Origin: Gnomoniopsis sp. IMI 355080
Taxonomy: Eukaryota; Ascomycota; Sordariomycetes; Diaporthales; Gnomoniaceae
Length of the DNA: 64,000 bases
Assembly (NCBI GenBank): GCA_027946555.1
Contig: JAPEVC010000034.1
Span: 1 to 64,000, forward strand
Direction of reading: 5' to 3'
Below are positions 31,692 to 42,574 of this stretch, in pieces; the first letter of the stretch is position 1, and every line of letters starts with the position of its first letter. The translations under genes were made by a program, and so were the position numbers. A model generated the notes under the pieces. The model saw nothing but the letters and a program-made list of their open reading frames with translations. It searched no databases and had not been told where the DNA came from.

Positions 31692-33116
31692 AGAGCCAGG
31701 AGCTTGGGTTCTTTGGTCCAGGTACAAGCTGATATTGGAGCATATATCCCTGTGAAATCGCGGTATAATTGATCATGAGACACGCTGCATCGATTTCCCA
31801 AAACGTTTCACCGTAGCCCCCAACCAGGTCCAACATACCGACGTAGATCAGTGGATTGTGGTGCGGCACACAGTCCACCGGCTGCTTTCAGACCAAATAC
31901 TTCCACGGAATGATTCCGGCCTCCCTCCACAACAAATTTCACACGATGTTGACTACTCCTGCAGACCTACGTGTGGGTGGATTGGTGCCCATGGGAGGAC
32001 CCCTCGGGTATAACGATCAGCCAGCCGTTGTTAAATTTATGATGTGTCAAGTCTAGTCTTAACCTAAGACATAGACTTGCATGGTTACCACCAAGTCGCC
32101 CGACCAAGCAGTCATGGTCTTGATCCCATACCTCTCGAGCGTTAACGTTAGGTAGTGGGGCACATGGGACATGAGAGACTTCTCTCTGTCACATAAAAGG
32201 CCTACAGGTACCTAGGGAGTAGTGTCTGAGTCTGTACGGGTATGGCCGCTTTTACCGTTTTCAGGCATATTGATCCTCACTTGTAAAGTACAATGCTTGG
32301 TGTCTCGCACGGCCACTGGCTCGGTACCAATTGGAGGTTTGTGTGCCCGTGTTAAGCCGTCGACTAAAGAACATTTATGCTTACCAAGTTTTATTGATAT
32401 AATTGGGGCTCAAGAGATTCCATCTGAACGCGGGCCATTAACAACTGCCCTCACTCAGCCAGCCAGCTGTGGTGATTTCCTAGGGTATCTATTTGTCAAC
32501 TTATGGAATAGTACGAACAGCCCGAATAGAGAATGTACGGCACAAGAGTGAGAAAGAATGCGACGCAACGTAATACACGTTCTTGAAATATTGATCAACA
32601 AGGAACGTCGAGGTTAAGAGATTGTTTACAATGGCGCGGAAATTTGGCTAGAGTTAGTGCGATGCACCTAATGCTCGAAACTTTTGCCCTCTCCGCACTA
32701 TTTCTCTGTTCTTGGTGGTGATCAGCAACTCAACTCTCGATGAGGCTGATATGTCTCAAATCAGCATCTGCATTGAACTATGTCTAGGTATTAGGAATGA
32801 TCACAAATCCCGAAATTGGACAGGGAGATCCACCTGCCGTGCCGTCTATTGAGATGTTCCAGTCTCACCAGTCTCACCGGCTTTGTGCCTCTCCGAGAAA
32901 GTGACGATGTTTTACAGCCGGGTACTATGGTTTGTCGCTACCTAGGTATCGTTAAATTAGGAAATCCCGTCTTCGTGTCTCTGAAGTCCACAGCCTTGAG
33001 ACTCACGATAGCTCAGCACAGACGGGGTCAACAAGAAGTGTTCTTGTGGCGACGACGGGACTGGTGATCGAGATGATGAACGTGTATCTAGGTAGTTACC
33101 TTGGTTAGTCTTCAAG

Positions 33117-33124
33117 TATAAATA
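33117..33124 (+). promoter_or_regulatory. TATA box of the secreted-protein gene
   Basis: TATAAATA 130 bp upstream of the ATG at 33254, followed by a CT-rich, CAATCCATCATCAAC-type leader that looks like a fungal 5' UTR. Confidence 0.45.
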
Positions 33125-33253
33125 TCAGCTGCTGTCCAGCCCAGAAGGTCTATTTCTCGCAATCCATCATCAACATCCATCAGCAAGTCTATTATCCTTC
33201 AAGCAGTCTTCTCAGAATTTAAAAAGCCTTTATTCGATTATATAGTGCCCAAT

Positions 33254-34057
33254 ATGATGACTTGCACTACACTCGTGACCATGGCTGCCGCCATGGCATT
33301 TGTCGCTAATGCGGTACCTATGGAGGTGGAGGAGCGTCAAGTCACCATCGGTCCCCAGACTGGTAGGATCTGTCATCTATTTATCTGTTGAAGTCAGCTA
33401 TTAATCAACGTGCAGCCGACTTCGACGACCTGGCGACCCCAACCGTCATTTCGCCCAATTCATTGGGACTTTACCAGGGGCTGGACTATACCGGGATCTG
33501 TATGTACTCCTTGTCCCGGTCACTATGAATTCGTACCTCCTTCCAGAGCATATCGACCACAATCTCCATTGCCATCTCCTGATATGTGACGAGTTAGAGG
33601 CAGAGACCAACATGAGCTGACTACTCGCTGTCTTCCTCCAGCTCTCGCTACGCAGGGCATTTCAGGCTTCGCCGGACTTTCGCCCCAAAGCGGCAAAAAC
33701 GACGTCTACTACAGCACCATCACCGGACTTACACCTGCTGGCAGCCCACCCCAGGTGACCATCCCCACCAACTCAGTGGGTCTGTTCACGCTCAACTCGC
33801 TGTATTTCGGTTGTACCGTATCTGTTCCTGTGGCATGCAGCTTCACGGTCACTGGCAGCCGCAACAACGTACAAATCGCTCAGGAGACCTTTCAATACAC
33901 GCCCAAAGCGGCCTTGCAGCTGGCCGTACTGACTGGATTCACGGGCCTCGATAAGGTTCAGTTTTCGACTACTTATACCCCTTTCGGAGTCCAAGAGCCA
34001 GCAGGAAGCACTGTGTTGGACACCATTTCCTACACTGTCCTCGAGGCTAGCAATTGA
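33254..34057 (+). CDS. small secreted protein, unknown function
   Basis: Three exons, 33254-33362, 33416-33499, 33642-34057, with introns of 53 nt (GTAGGA...TGCAG) and 142 nt (GTATGT...TCCAG); 202 residues. A clear signal peptide (CTTLVTMAAAMAFVANAVP) is followed by a mature domain of about 180 residues. This begins with FDDLATPTVISPNSLGLY and QGLDYTGIS, and has two Cys (FGC, VAC) and a beta-rich C-terminal half (QFSTTYTPF, LDTISYTVLEASN). The pattern resembles a family of hypothetical secreted proteins of plant- and insect-associated ascomycetes; no enzyme motif. The gene faces another small secreted-protein gene tail to tail. Confidence 0.8.
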
Positions 34058-34763
34058 GAATCGGGAACCAGGTCGCAGGCGAGATGATGTGTCGAACGAG
34101 TTGGATTGACAGGTGTTTGATTCAATGACAACATGATCATTTTGGTGGGGAACTGGACTCTGGAAACAATGCGAGAGTATGTAAAGGAGGATTGGGGATC
34201 TGCTTGAACAAGTTCTTTGGCTAATGAGAAAACCACTCTTTTTGAAGCAAGACTTCAGGGAAACTCATATTTATTGAATAAGGAAAATTCATCAAGCACG
34301 TCGAAACTTTCCGCACGTGAACGCTGTCAGACTGGGGTCTCGTTCAAGCTCCTCTTTCAGCGTTTCATGTCTACGGTTCTAATCGCCAAGGAAAATCAAG
34401 CCGATCCCACACATATGATCAGATGGTTATTTTCCGGATGACGTTAATCCCGTGTAAGAGCCAACAGAAGTTGACTGAGACTACTTGTCCCATACGAAAA
34501 GGTACGTGCGTCCGTTGATATTCTCATGATGACATGCACAGCAGACCTCGGAAACCTTCGTGGCATTGCGCAGTGCGCACAGCTTCTTGAGGCAGACAGA
34601 TATCAACACTCGATGAGAAGCTTATATACATGTCTTTGAAGACTGAATTCGATCGGTCTTCCACTTCCCGTACTTATTGACAAGGTAACTATTAATAATC
34701 CACACAACCCAACGCTTATTAGACCCGTGCATGCGTTTCCTGAACCCGCGCCTCTGTCGGTCC
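34058..34763. other. convergent spacer between two secreted-protein genes
   Basis: No gene supported. A 74-codon plus-strand frame at 34217-34441 has no motif. Confidence 0.35.
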
Positions 34764-35464
34764 CTAGTTCTTGACACAGAAGCCCATCGAGGCTACGACT
34801 CTCTTTGCTTTGAGGTTGTCAGGGCACGCAGCCCCGCCGTCTTTACCCCATCCAGCCACTGAGCCCTTGTCAACCGTGACGTTTGCTACAGCACCATCTT
34901 TGGCCTGCAGGGCCATTTGAACGACCACGTCCTCGAGACCTAGTACTTTTCGTCAGTGATGTTGTTGAGGCGGAAAAGTTGCATGGTGTTCCACGTGGAA
35001 GCAAAGTATAGAATCATCTCAGGTATCTCCAGGGACAACTGCACTGTTCGGTCCGGGCGTCGTGTACTTTTTCCGGGGGGGGGGGGAACCAAGGCAGACA
35101 AGCTGCTCTAGAAATGCAGAACTGACTGACCCTGAATATTCAAATTTACCACGCCATCATCAGCACCCAGTACATTGGCGTTCACTTGGATGTCATTTGA
35201 ACCTTTGATGGCTACGTTGGCCTGGCCATCATCGACAGCTTTCGCATCCACGTCCGCTTGGACATCTGGTGCATTTCCGCTCCCAGCAACGGCCCCTGCA
35301 TTGTTGACATTCTCGGCGGTGATTTGTTCGAGGAAGTCGGCTTTTTGACTATCTGTCAATTTGTCGAATTGGGCCACAGCATCAGAAAGGGCGTCGCGGC
35401 GAAAGAGCGAGGGCATTCCAGCCGTGCTGGCAACAAGAATGCTGAGGACCACGGTATACTTCAT
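34764..35464 (-). pseudogene. small secreted protein gene with a 1-nt deletion
   Basis: Exon 1 35131-35464, intron 35044-35130 (GTCAGT donor, GAACAG acceptor, 87 nt, containing a 12-G run), exon 2 34764-35043. The product begins with a signal peptide (MKYTVVLSILVASTAG) and a probable Kex2-like site (LFRRDA), followed by a helical segment (VAQFDKLTDSQKADF) and beta-like repeats. In exon 2 the frame from LEIPEMILYFASTWN and FRLNNITDEKY meets TAG at about 34942. The rest of the protein (LEDVVVQMALQAKDG to MGFCVKN, with two Cys) is in another frame. One missing base near 34940 (TACTAGG in place of TACCTAGG would suffice) restores a length divisible by three, 204 residues. Either a recent null allele or a base-call error. 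No family recognised. Confidence 0.65.
35075..35086. repeat. 12-base G homopolymer
   Basis: Run of twelve G on the plus strand, inside the intron of the secreted-protein gene on the other strand. Such runs are prone to length variation and sequencing error. Confidence 0.9.
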
Positions 35465-36325
35465 CTTGTTTGTTGGTAGCGAGCGAAAAGAAGTTGGTAG
35501 AAATCAAGGCGAAGCTGGTTGGCCACTGTTCAAGGGACACTGTTCAATTGGGGGAGCACAAACCACCTTGCATTCAGGAGAGATTGATCGACTGAGATGG
35601 ACTTAGGCATGGGATTGACCTTATACTATAAGTGAGATGCCTCGGATCTCTCGGGCACAAAGTTCCCGGGGTGAATTGCGATCTCTATTGAATACCGGAG
35701 AGGAAGTAATGCTTGCGTTGTACAAATCACCGGCAGTCGATCCTCTGGTATGATTGACTTGGGAAACGTCTTGGCTCCCGCCAAGCATCCGATCAGCCAC
35801 ATACAGATTTCGTTAGCTTCACACATCCCAGGTCAGAGCATTTGAATTCCAACCGTAACATTTGGCCTACTGTCACATACCTAGGTATAGAGTAAACTCG
35901 TTGCCGAAATGCAAAAGGGCATAGGCTCTTCCCAAAATGTGGTCGGAGGCCCTGTTTCCAGGCCCAATAACAGTAGACTAGGGACCATGTCCTTCCACTT
36001 GATCAATGATGCGCGCGGCCGCGTCTACTATTCGCAAATATCTAGCTGTGTAAAAGCGGTTCCTGACTTCTGGAATTATCGTTTTTCAAGTACGTCTTCG
36101 CTCCAGGGCTGTCAAGAGACTTTGGACCAGCGCAATTGATAGTCAAACAAATCGGGATGTGGGCAGCTAATAACAAGCAGCGGACTTTTCGTCTGTACAT
36201 AGGATACCTCATTACCTATGAACCTTGGAAGGTATTTATCATTGATTTCCGTCAAGACTTCCACAGTGGCCAACCCCGGGCCTCCAAGCTTCAACAGTGT
36301 TCTTGTGTTGTTCCTTCCAACTATA
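35465..36325. other. spacer
   Basis: No gene seen. One ACCTAGGT palindrome at about 35879. Confidence 0.35.
35619..35634 (-). promoter_or_regulatory. possible TATA box of the minus-strand secreted-protein gene
   Basis: TTATAGTATAAGG on the minus strand, about 155-170 bp upstream of the ATG at 35464. Confidence 0.3.
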
Positions 36326-38330
36326 TCATATTTCATTTTGCTTGTCCTTATTCACAATTTTGTCCTTTGGTGAAACTTCACTGGAGACGGTCTCATTGCC
36401 TACGGACTCAGTCGTGGCGTCTCTCGTAAGTCCGGCAGCTCTACGCCTATCTCGCCAGAGAAGAAGCTGGGTGGCGGCGGTCACAACAACTAAGCATTGA
36501 TGTCAGAAGGGAACTGAAAACCCGAACAGGTTTGGTTGATGCTCACTTGACAAAATGGTGACAATGATGCTCCACACGTAGCCTTTGGTGGCCCTGGGGA
36601 AATCTGTTGTTTTCCAGACAAAGTTCGGCGCCTTCATCACAAGTCAGCTGGCGAATAGAGTCCCGCCCGGGTGTCACGATACCTACAACGGCTTGAACAA
36701 CGTAAGCTAAATCATTGGCCATGGCAACGAGGAGTGCTCGCTTCTCTGTGTCATCCGAACAGATCTCATTGATCCAACTTAGAATGAGAGGTCCCGCGCC
36801 GTTCTATGTTGCATTAGCTCAAAAGCATTCGGAACCGGAATTCCCTGAGCCAACTCACTCCAATGTTGCTAAGCCAGTAGACGACGGTACGTCCACTTAT
36901 ATTTGAGTACAAGGGCATCTTCAACAAAAGCAGATCGAAAAGGATCTGTTGGCGGTAGTTGTTAGCTCTCAAGAATCACGCAATCCTAGATAGCAAGAAC
37001 ATATATTTACATTGATGACAGCACCGGCGTAGATAAATGGCCACCGCCGGCCTCGGAAGGGTCCATCAGCCAAGAGGGCCCAGGCAAATGCGACCGGAAC
37101 GAAAATAGCGGTAGTAACGATTGGCACTGTATTTCAAATCAGAACAAGTTCTTGCCAGATTTGAAACCATGGAAAATTTGTACCCACAGTTGTTGATCTG
37201 CGCAATCGTATAGCTGGTACCAGGGACCGGAGGTGGTGATGCGTTGAAGCTTTTCAGCCAGTATCCCATAGCAGGCTGTGCATATCCATTGTTCCATGTG
37301 ATGTAGATGAGTGCTGTACAGAAGGGATCTCAAGATCAGTTGGGGAACACGGAGTGGTTGTATATGGGCAGTTTGGTGCAGGTGACTAACGAAGAAGGTA
37401 GGTATGCCAACTGAGAAAGATCCTTTTGGCTTTCTCCTTTGTCCAAGGCTTCTTCGCAGCCCGACCTATTGACTTCATGCGGGAAGCCGCCAGCGCATGT
37501 TCTGCTTCAGAGATCCACCATGTCTTTTTTGTATCTTGAGGATCATTTGGGAAAAAGATGAACCCAGCTAGGGCAAGTGGGAGAGTGATGATCCCGTCGA
37601 TAATGAAAAGCCAACGCCACCCAGCGTAGCCATGTACTCCGTCTAGATTGGTATATGCAGCAGCCTGGAGGAAGCCACTGAACATGGTGCCCACTGAGCC
37701 AGCCAGCCAGAAAATCATGGCCCGCTTGCCTATCTCTTGTGGTGTATACCATGAGCCAAGCATGTAGTGAATTCCAGGATAAAACCCTGATCTGTTCAGA
37801 TATTGCGTCAATGACAGACTCCCAAAAAGCGATTGTGATCACTACCCAAGTAAAACGTACTCAAACAAGCCAACGAGGAAACGCAATGCGTAAAGCGCCT
37901 GATATGACTGCACACTCGATGTGCATATCGTACAAATGCCCCAACCCAGTTCAAGGGCGGGAATTACCCATCTCGGCGAGACTCGGGTCAAGATCAGATT
38001 ACTTGGGATTTGTCCGATAACGTAGCCTACGGTCCAAATCGACGTGCTGGTGACGAGTTGGTTTCCATACATGCTTAGATCCTCTTCCATGCCGGAGAGA
38101 AACGCATTGTTGACATTAGTCTGATCAATGTTTTTGAGAAAGTACCCAATCGAGGCGAAGGTGAGCACGAAAGCGTCGACCTTGAAGAGGAGGCGGCGTT
38201 GCTCAGTTGGGTACTCCCAAGTGTCCCACAAATACCCTTTCCATGATTTTAGCGGTTTCACAACAAGCGTCTCCTGAGAGTCATTAACCTCGCTGGCGGT
38301 GGTATAAACGTCTTTCTGGTTCCCAGACAT
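36326..38330 (-). CDS. MFS transporter, allantoate permease / anion:cation symporter (ACS) family
   Basis: Eight exons in transcript order: 37861-38330, 37391-37791, 37188-37313, 37011-37126, 36859-36945, 36687-36803, 36547-36631, 36326-36489; introns 55-77 nt, all GT-AG; 521 residues. Phases agree throughout. N-terminal half: RRLLFKVDAFVLTFASIGYF then LKNIDQTNVNNAFLSGM, the signature start of Dal5/Tna1-like permeases. TM5-6 region: YTPQEIGKRAMIFWLAGSVG then MFSGFLQAA and GWRWLFIIDGIITLPLAL. The C-terminal half matches TM7-12, including WPFIYAGAVIN and NDLAYVVQA. The family imports carboxylates, allantoate, nicotinate or dipeptides with protons across the plasma membrane. The intron after exon 3 uses a GTGGGT donor, the only one that keeps the frame. 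Substrate unknown. It lies next to, and on the same strand as, a GH3 gene. Confidence 0.85.
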
Positions 38331-39146
38331 GGTGACTGGGGCGCCTTTGGCATTCTAAAACGAGGATGTAACAAGTGGCTGCGCAAAATCGCCCAGGAAG
38401 AGCCTACTTGCTTGAGAACGGCAGTGTTTGCTCTGTGAAGCGTGTTATAGAACCAGCGTGCTCACAACTATAATACAAGCCCATGCATATCTTTAACACA
38501 GCCTACGCAGTCTTTTCGTAATCGCTCGATCGATATAACGCCATACCGGAAGGGCAAATTCTCTCACAAGCTCAGCTTATCACGTAATGCAGCCCTAGCT
38601 ACCACGGTGCAACCGTATTTGCTCGCCATCGCGTCACTTCCCTTGCCGCTTCGAAAGAGGGGCTGAAGTATAATCACGATATCGCGCACTGCTGGGCGCT
38701 ACGGCATATTGGGCGGTTATGCGTACAAGGAGGCTAGAAAGCCTCACAGTCCGACGATAAGAAACCAGGTTTCCCGCCGCACTTACGAAATGCATTCTAT
38801 ATTAACCTGGACAAGCGTGGGATGCTCGCTTACGAATGGTCTGTGAAATTCTCAAGACAGATTTGAAATGGGAGGGCTAGCTCTACGGCGCAAGGTATGT
38901 CGCGATATTTGCGCAGATGACACCTTCGGGAGGCGGGACAGAATTGTCCCTCCACTTCATACAATTTATCTCGTGGATGCAAGGCTCTTCCCACAATCAT
39001 TAAAAATACGACAGAGACTCAGGCCAGCAGGATATGGAAGAATTGATGGAAATATGGAAGCTCACTTGTGGGTGAAAAGCCTGTCATACTCTAGACGGTA
39101 ATGTATGTTATGGGTGGGGATTTCAGAATCCTCATCTGCGATGCGT
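38331..39146. other. spacer between transporter and GH3 genes
   Basis: Upstream region of the transporter and downstream region of the GH3 gene. One 77-codon plus-strand frame (38868-39101) without motif. Confidence 0.35.
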
Positions 39147-41754
39147 TTACCAAGTGCGAGTCGTTGTCCATCTGATATCACGACTGCTTGAACCCACGTA
39201 AAAGTTGTACTCTCCTGGCTGAAGAAGCCAGTTTTGAGAGGCCACATCCCATACGCTCAGATCTCTTTTCCTCAATTCAAACTTCACTTCAGCCTTCTCA
39301 CCAGGAGAAAGTTTGACCTTTTCGAAACCCCGAAGCTGTTTCTCCGGTGCGTTCGGGATACCGACATAGAGCTGCGAAATCTCCTCTCCCGTCACATTTC
39401 CCGTGTTGGTGATCTTGATCGAGATTGGCGACAAGACATTCCAAGTTGACTCATCATTGATCGTCTTCTGTGACGGCTGGTCTGGTATGCCAACGTGTCC
39501 TGCAGAAGGCTCTTCATACTCGAAAGTGGTGTAACTCAAACCGAACCCAAATTCAAATCGCGGCTCAATCTTCTGCGCATCGAAGTAACGATAGTCAATG
39601 TAAACACCCTCCGTATAGTTACATTGCGGAAAGTGATCATGCTTCGACTCAGGTTGGCATGGCGCATGAAGAGGGCCATAGTCACTCTCGTTCTTGGCTA
39701 GAGTATACGGTAGCTTCCCAGAGGGAGAGACATCGCCATATAAAATTCTGACCAAGGCCTCGCCAGCATCTTGTCCTGGGAGGTGGGCAACAATGGCAGC
39801 GGTGACATTTGGGTGTTCTATCCATTGGTCAAGGAGTCGAATTCCCGCTGTGTGGATGACCACAATCGTGTTGGCACATTTTGAGGCGACGTTGAGGACC
39901 AACCCATCGCTGAAGTCATCATGTAACCCTTCACGATCCCAACCCTCCGTCGCCATGGCGTTGATGAAGACCAGGCAAGCGTCCGACATGGGGTTGACCA
40001 TGGGACTGCCAGATTGCAGGTCCCAGTTCAGATAGGTGCTATCGGCCTTAGCCCTCTGTGTTAATGCTCCGAAGGGCTACGATGTGTTAGCGGGATACAC
40101 TTCATGGCATATTTACTCTTTGCTCACAGCATCAACGTAAGCAGGGCCGTTTGAGCCACTGCGACCACCTGAGAAGATGACACCACCATCAGCTCGCTGT
40201 GAAAAGTGCGCTTCATAGCCGAGGACAGCCTCAGCCATCTCGGGCTGTGATTCGTAACCCAACTGGAAAATTGCATCAATGTTTTTGGTTGATGGTGCCT
40301 GAGCATCATATCCAAAGATAGAAAGCATCTTCGGTTTTCTCAGAGGGAGCGCTCCATTCAAATTCTTGACCAAGACATGTCCGGCAATGGCGCCTTCGAG
40401 AAGCACAGGTATAGAATCAGGACTTCGGGCGTTGATAAGCTTGTGGGGCACGTCAAGCTTTTGAATGCCAATGCCAGGCTGAGGGAATGTGGTATTGTTC
40501 TGGCCAAGTAGATACCATGCCGCTAGGATCCTGCTCGCAGATTAGCTTGAATGGAAATCTGACTTGTGGACGAGTCGAATTCTCACCTCGTCGCCATATC
40601 AGTGAGTCTATCCTCAGACATAGATCCATTCTTGACTGCTTGGGTGAGATTATGGCCCCAAAAGCCTTCAGTTGGCATGACCATATCCAGGCCTGCGAGA
40701 GCACTGGCCACACCACTTTGCTGCGCGTTCCAATCTGAGATGACGAACCCTTGAAACTCGAGCTCTGTTTTCAGGATACCATTCAGGAGCTTGCTATTCT
40801 GACAACCATAGGAATTGTTCAACCGGTTGTATGAACACATGATACTTGCTGCTCCGGCCTCAACACCATCGATAAACGGCCACAAATACAGCTCGTGCAT
40901 TGTTTTGTCGTCGATATTCGAAGATGCAGCTTCTGTGCCATTGTATGGCCGCCGCCAAGTTTCCTGCTCGTTGGCAACCAAATGCTATATCACGCTAGGT
41001 AAGCCATTATGTTTTCATGACCGGTTAGGACCGTTGTTCACCTTAAGGTTGGCCATGACGCCCGCGTCTTGTATGCCTTTGATCGTCTCCGCGCAGAGTA
41101 TGCCAGACAAATATGGGTCCACAGCAAACCCCTCCCAGTTGCGGCCTCCAAGGGCTGTCCTACCCAATGGACCAGCCACTGGTCCCAGAGCGATATTAAC
41201 TGTGACATTGATCAGCCTCCGGTTCTACTTGAGATTGAGAACCACATTGACTAACCTCCCTTGATGCGAAATTCATTGCCCATCTCTAGTCCTCTGCGGT
41301 ACGTCAATTTTTTGTCCCAGCTTGCGCCAGCATGTATGCCGCTCGGGTAGGAGTTCGTCAGGTCCACGCCACGGACACCATTGCCTGCGTCCTGGAGACA
41401 GAGACCCGACCACCCAAGCCGTGGCACGCCTCCCGTGTTGCCATGGCACGCATTGTCTGGACTCGAAAAGCCGCGTGTGATGTTGACCTTTTCCTCCAAA
41501 GTCATTTGATTAACCAGAGTCCCGGCGGAGATATAGGCTGATGCCCAAATGCCGGTCCCCTTGCCCTGGGCTACATACGAGATTTACACACATGTCAGCT
41601 TAGAAGTCGTCTGCTGCGTGTGGACGTAAGTGGACTCACGAGAAGGGTAGACGGGTGGAGATTGGCCATAGAAATCCTCGTCTGTGACCGCACTGACCCG
41701 AACAAAGGCCAAAAGCGTCACCAGCACAGCGATCAGACTTTCAATGCGCTTCAT
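39147..41754 (-). CDS. GH3 beta-glucosidase, secreted
   Basis: Six exons in transcript order: 41640-41754, 41256-41570, 41042-41199, 40587-40984, 40128-40530, 39147-40076; 772 residues; introns 51-69 nt with GTGAG/GTTAG/GTGAA donors. Signal peptide IESLIAVLVTLLAFVRVSA. GH3 N-terminal barrel: MTLEEKVNITRGF, CHGNTGGVPRLG, LCLQDAGNGVRG, GVNIALGPVAGPLGR, NLKHLVANEQE (KH motif). The catalytic nucleophile is the Asp of FVISDWNAQ at about residue 280. The second domain (LVKNLNGALPL, then GGRSGSNGPAYVDA) and the fibronectin-III-like end (KITNTGNVTGEEISQLYVG) are all present. Length fits family bgl subfamilies. It hydrolyses terminal beta-glucosyl units of cello-oligosaccharides or aryl glucosides outside the cell. 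A GTAAAC donor overlaps the stop, so a short extra 3' exon cannot be excluded. Confidence 0.9.
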
Positions 41755-42574
41755 CTTTTATTTCTAGGCTGAAGTGTGCCATGGAATCGCCTGCGGAAAG
41801 ACAGGAGGGATTGAGAAATTTGATAATGTCCAATACGGAACTACACAAAATTTTGTCTTCACCGGACCAGCCTAGTGACGGTTGTTTGTGTCGTGTTTGA
41901 TCTATAATACACAAGCACACCGCCCGGTCCAACAAGCGGTGACAATTTCTCGGCTGAACTTCGGTTAAAAAACAAACAAAGAGCAACTCGACCCTAACCC
42001 CTCGTAACAGAAGCACTCCTGCATTTGGGACCTGATGTATTACGTTTTCAGAACAATCTAGAATCATAGTAAAAGGAATCTCGATCAAAATTTCAAGTTT
42101 CCGTGGATTGAGTTAGATAGATACTGGCAGGTACTGAACTGATACCATGACGAAGCACACTTCACTGTATTCTGTTCATCCGTAGTTCGAGCAGCGTTCT
42201 CCAAGGTTGCATACCTACCTTGGTACCTACCTACCTTGGTAATCCTCGGCTCTTCTTCCATCTCAAGTGCAGTTTGCAAATATTCGGAGTCTTTAACATT
42301 TATCAGCCTTCTATCCATAGTCCTGAAGTGCAATGGCCGACCAGAAAGACTATCACGAGAAGGCCAACTCTGATCAACAGTGCAAAGTAACCTCGCCAGC
42401 AACATGGTCTATTGAAAATTCAACGGCGGCGAAAAGCTCGACACGTACCTGGTCAAGGGTTTAGAAAGTGAGATGGAAGAGAGAGGGTCAAGAACTGGCG
42501 AGTCAAAAAGATCAAATTTTAACGCAGTTGCGCAACTAAACGAGTCTTGAGCGCGGTGAAGTTTGATACTCGCC
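41755..42574. other. spacer with CCTTGGTA / ACCTACC repeat
   Basis: Upstream region of the GH3 gene and downstream region of the esterase gene. Repeats of TACCTACCTTGGTA at 42211-42242 are related to the ACCTAGGT element. No gene supported. Confidence 0.35.

Larger units (their letters stand above)
30381..33253. other. long spacer rich in ACCTAGGT repeats
   Basis: 2.9 kb without a supportable gene. Several palindromic ACCTAGGT copies or near-copies (31657-31691, about 32210, about 32940, about 33087). Short open frames on both strands are in competing frames. The last 150 bp hold the promoter of the next gene. Confidence 0.35.
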
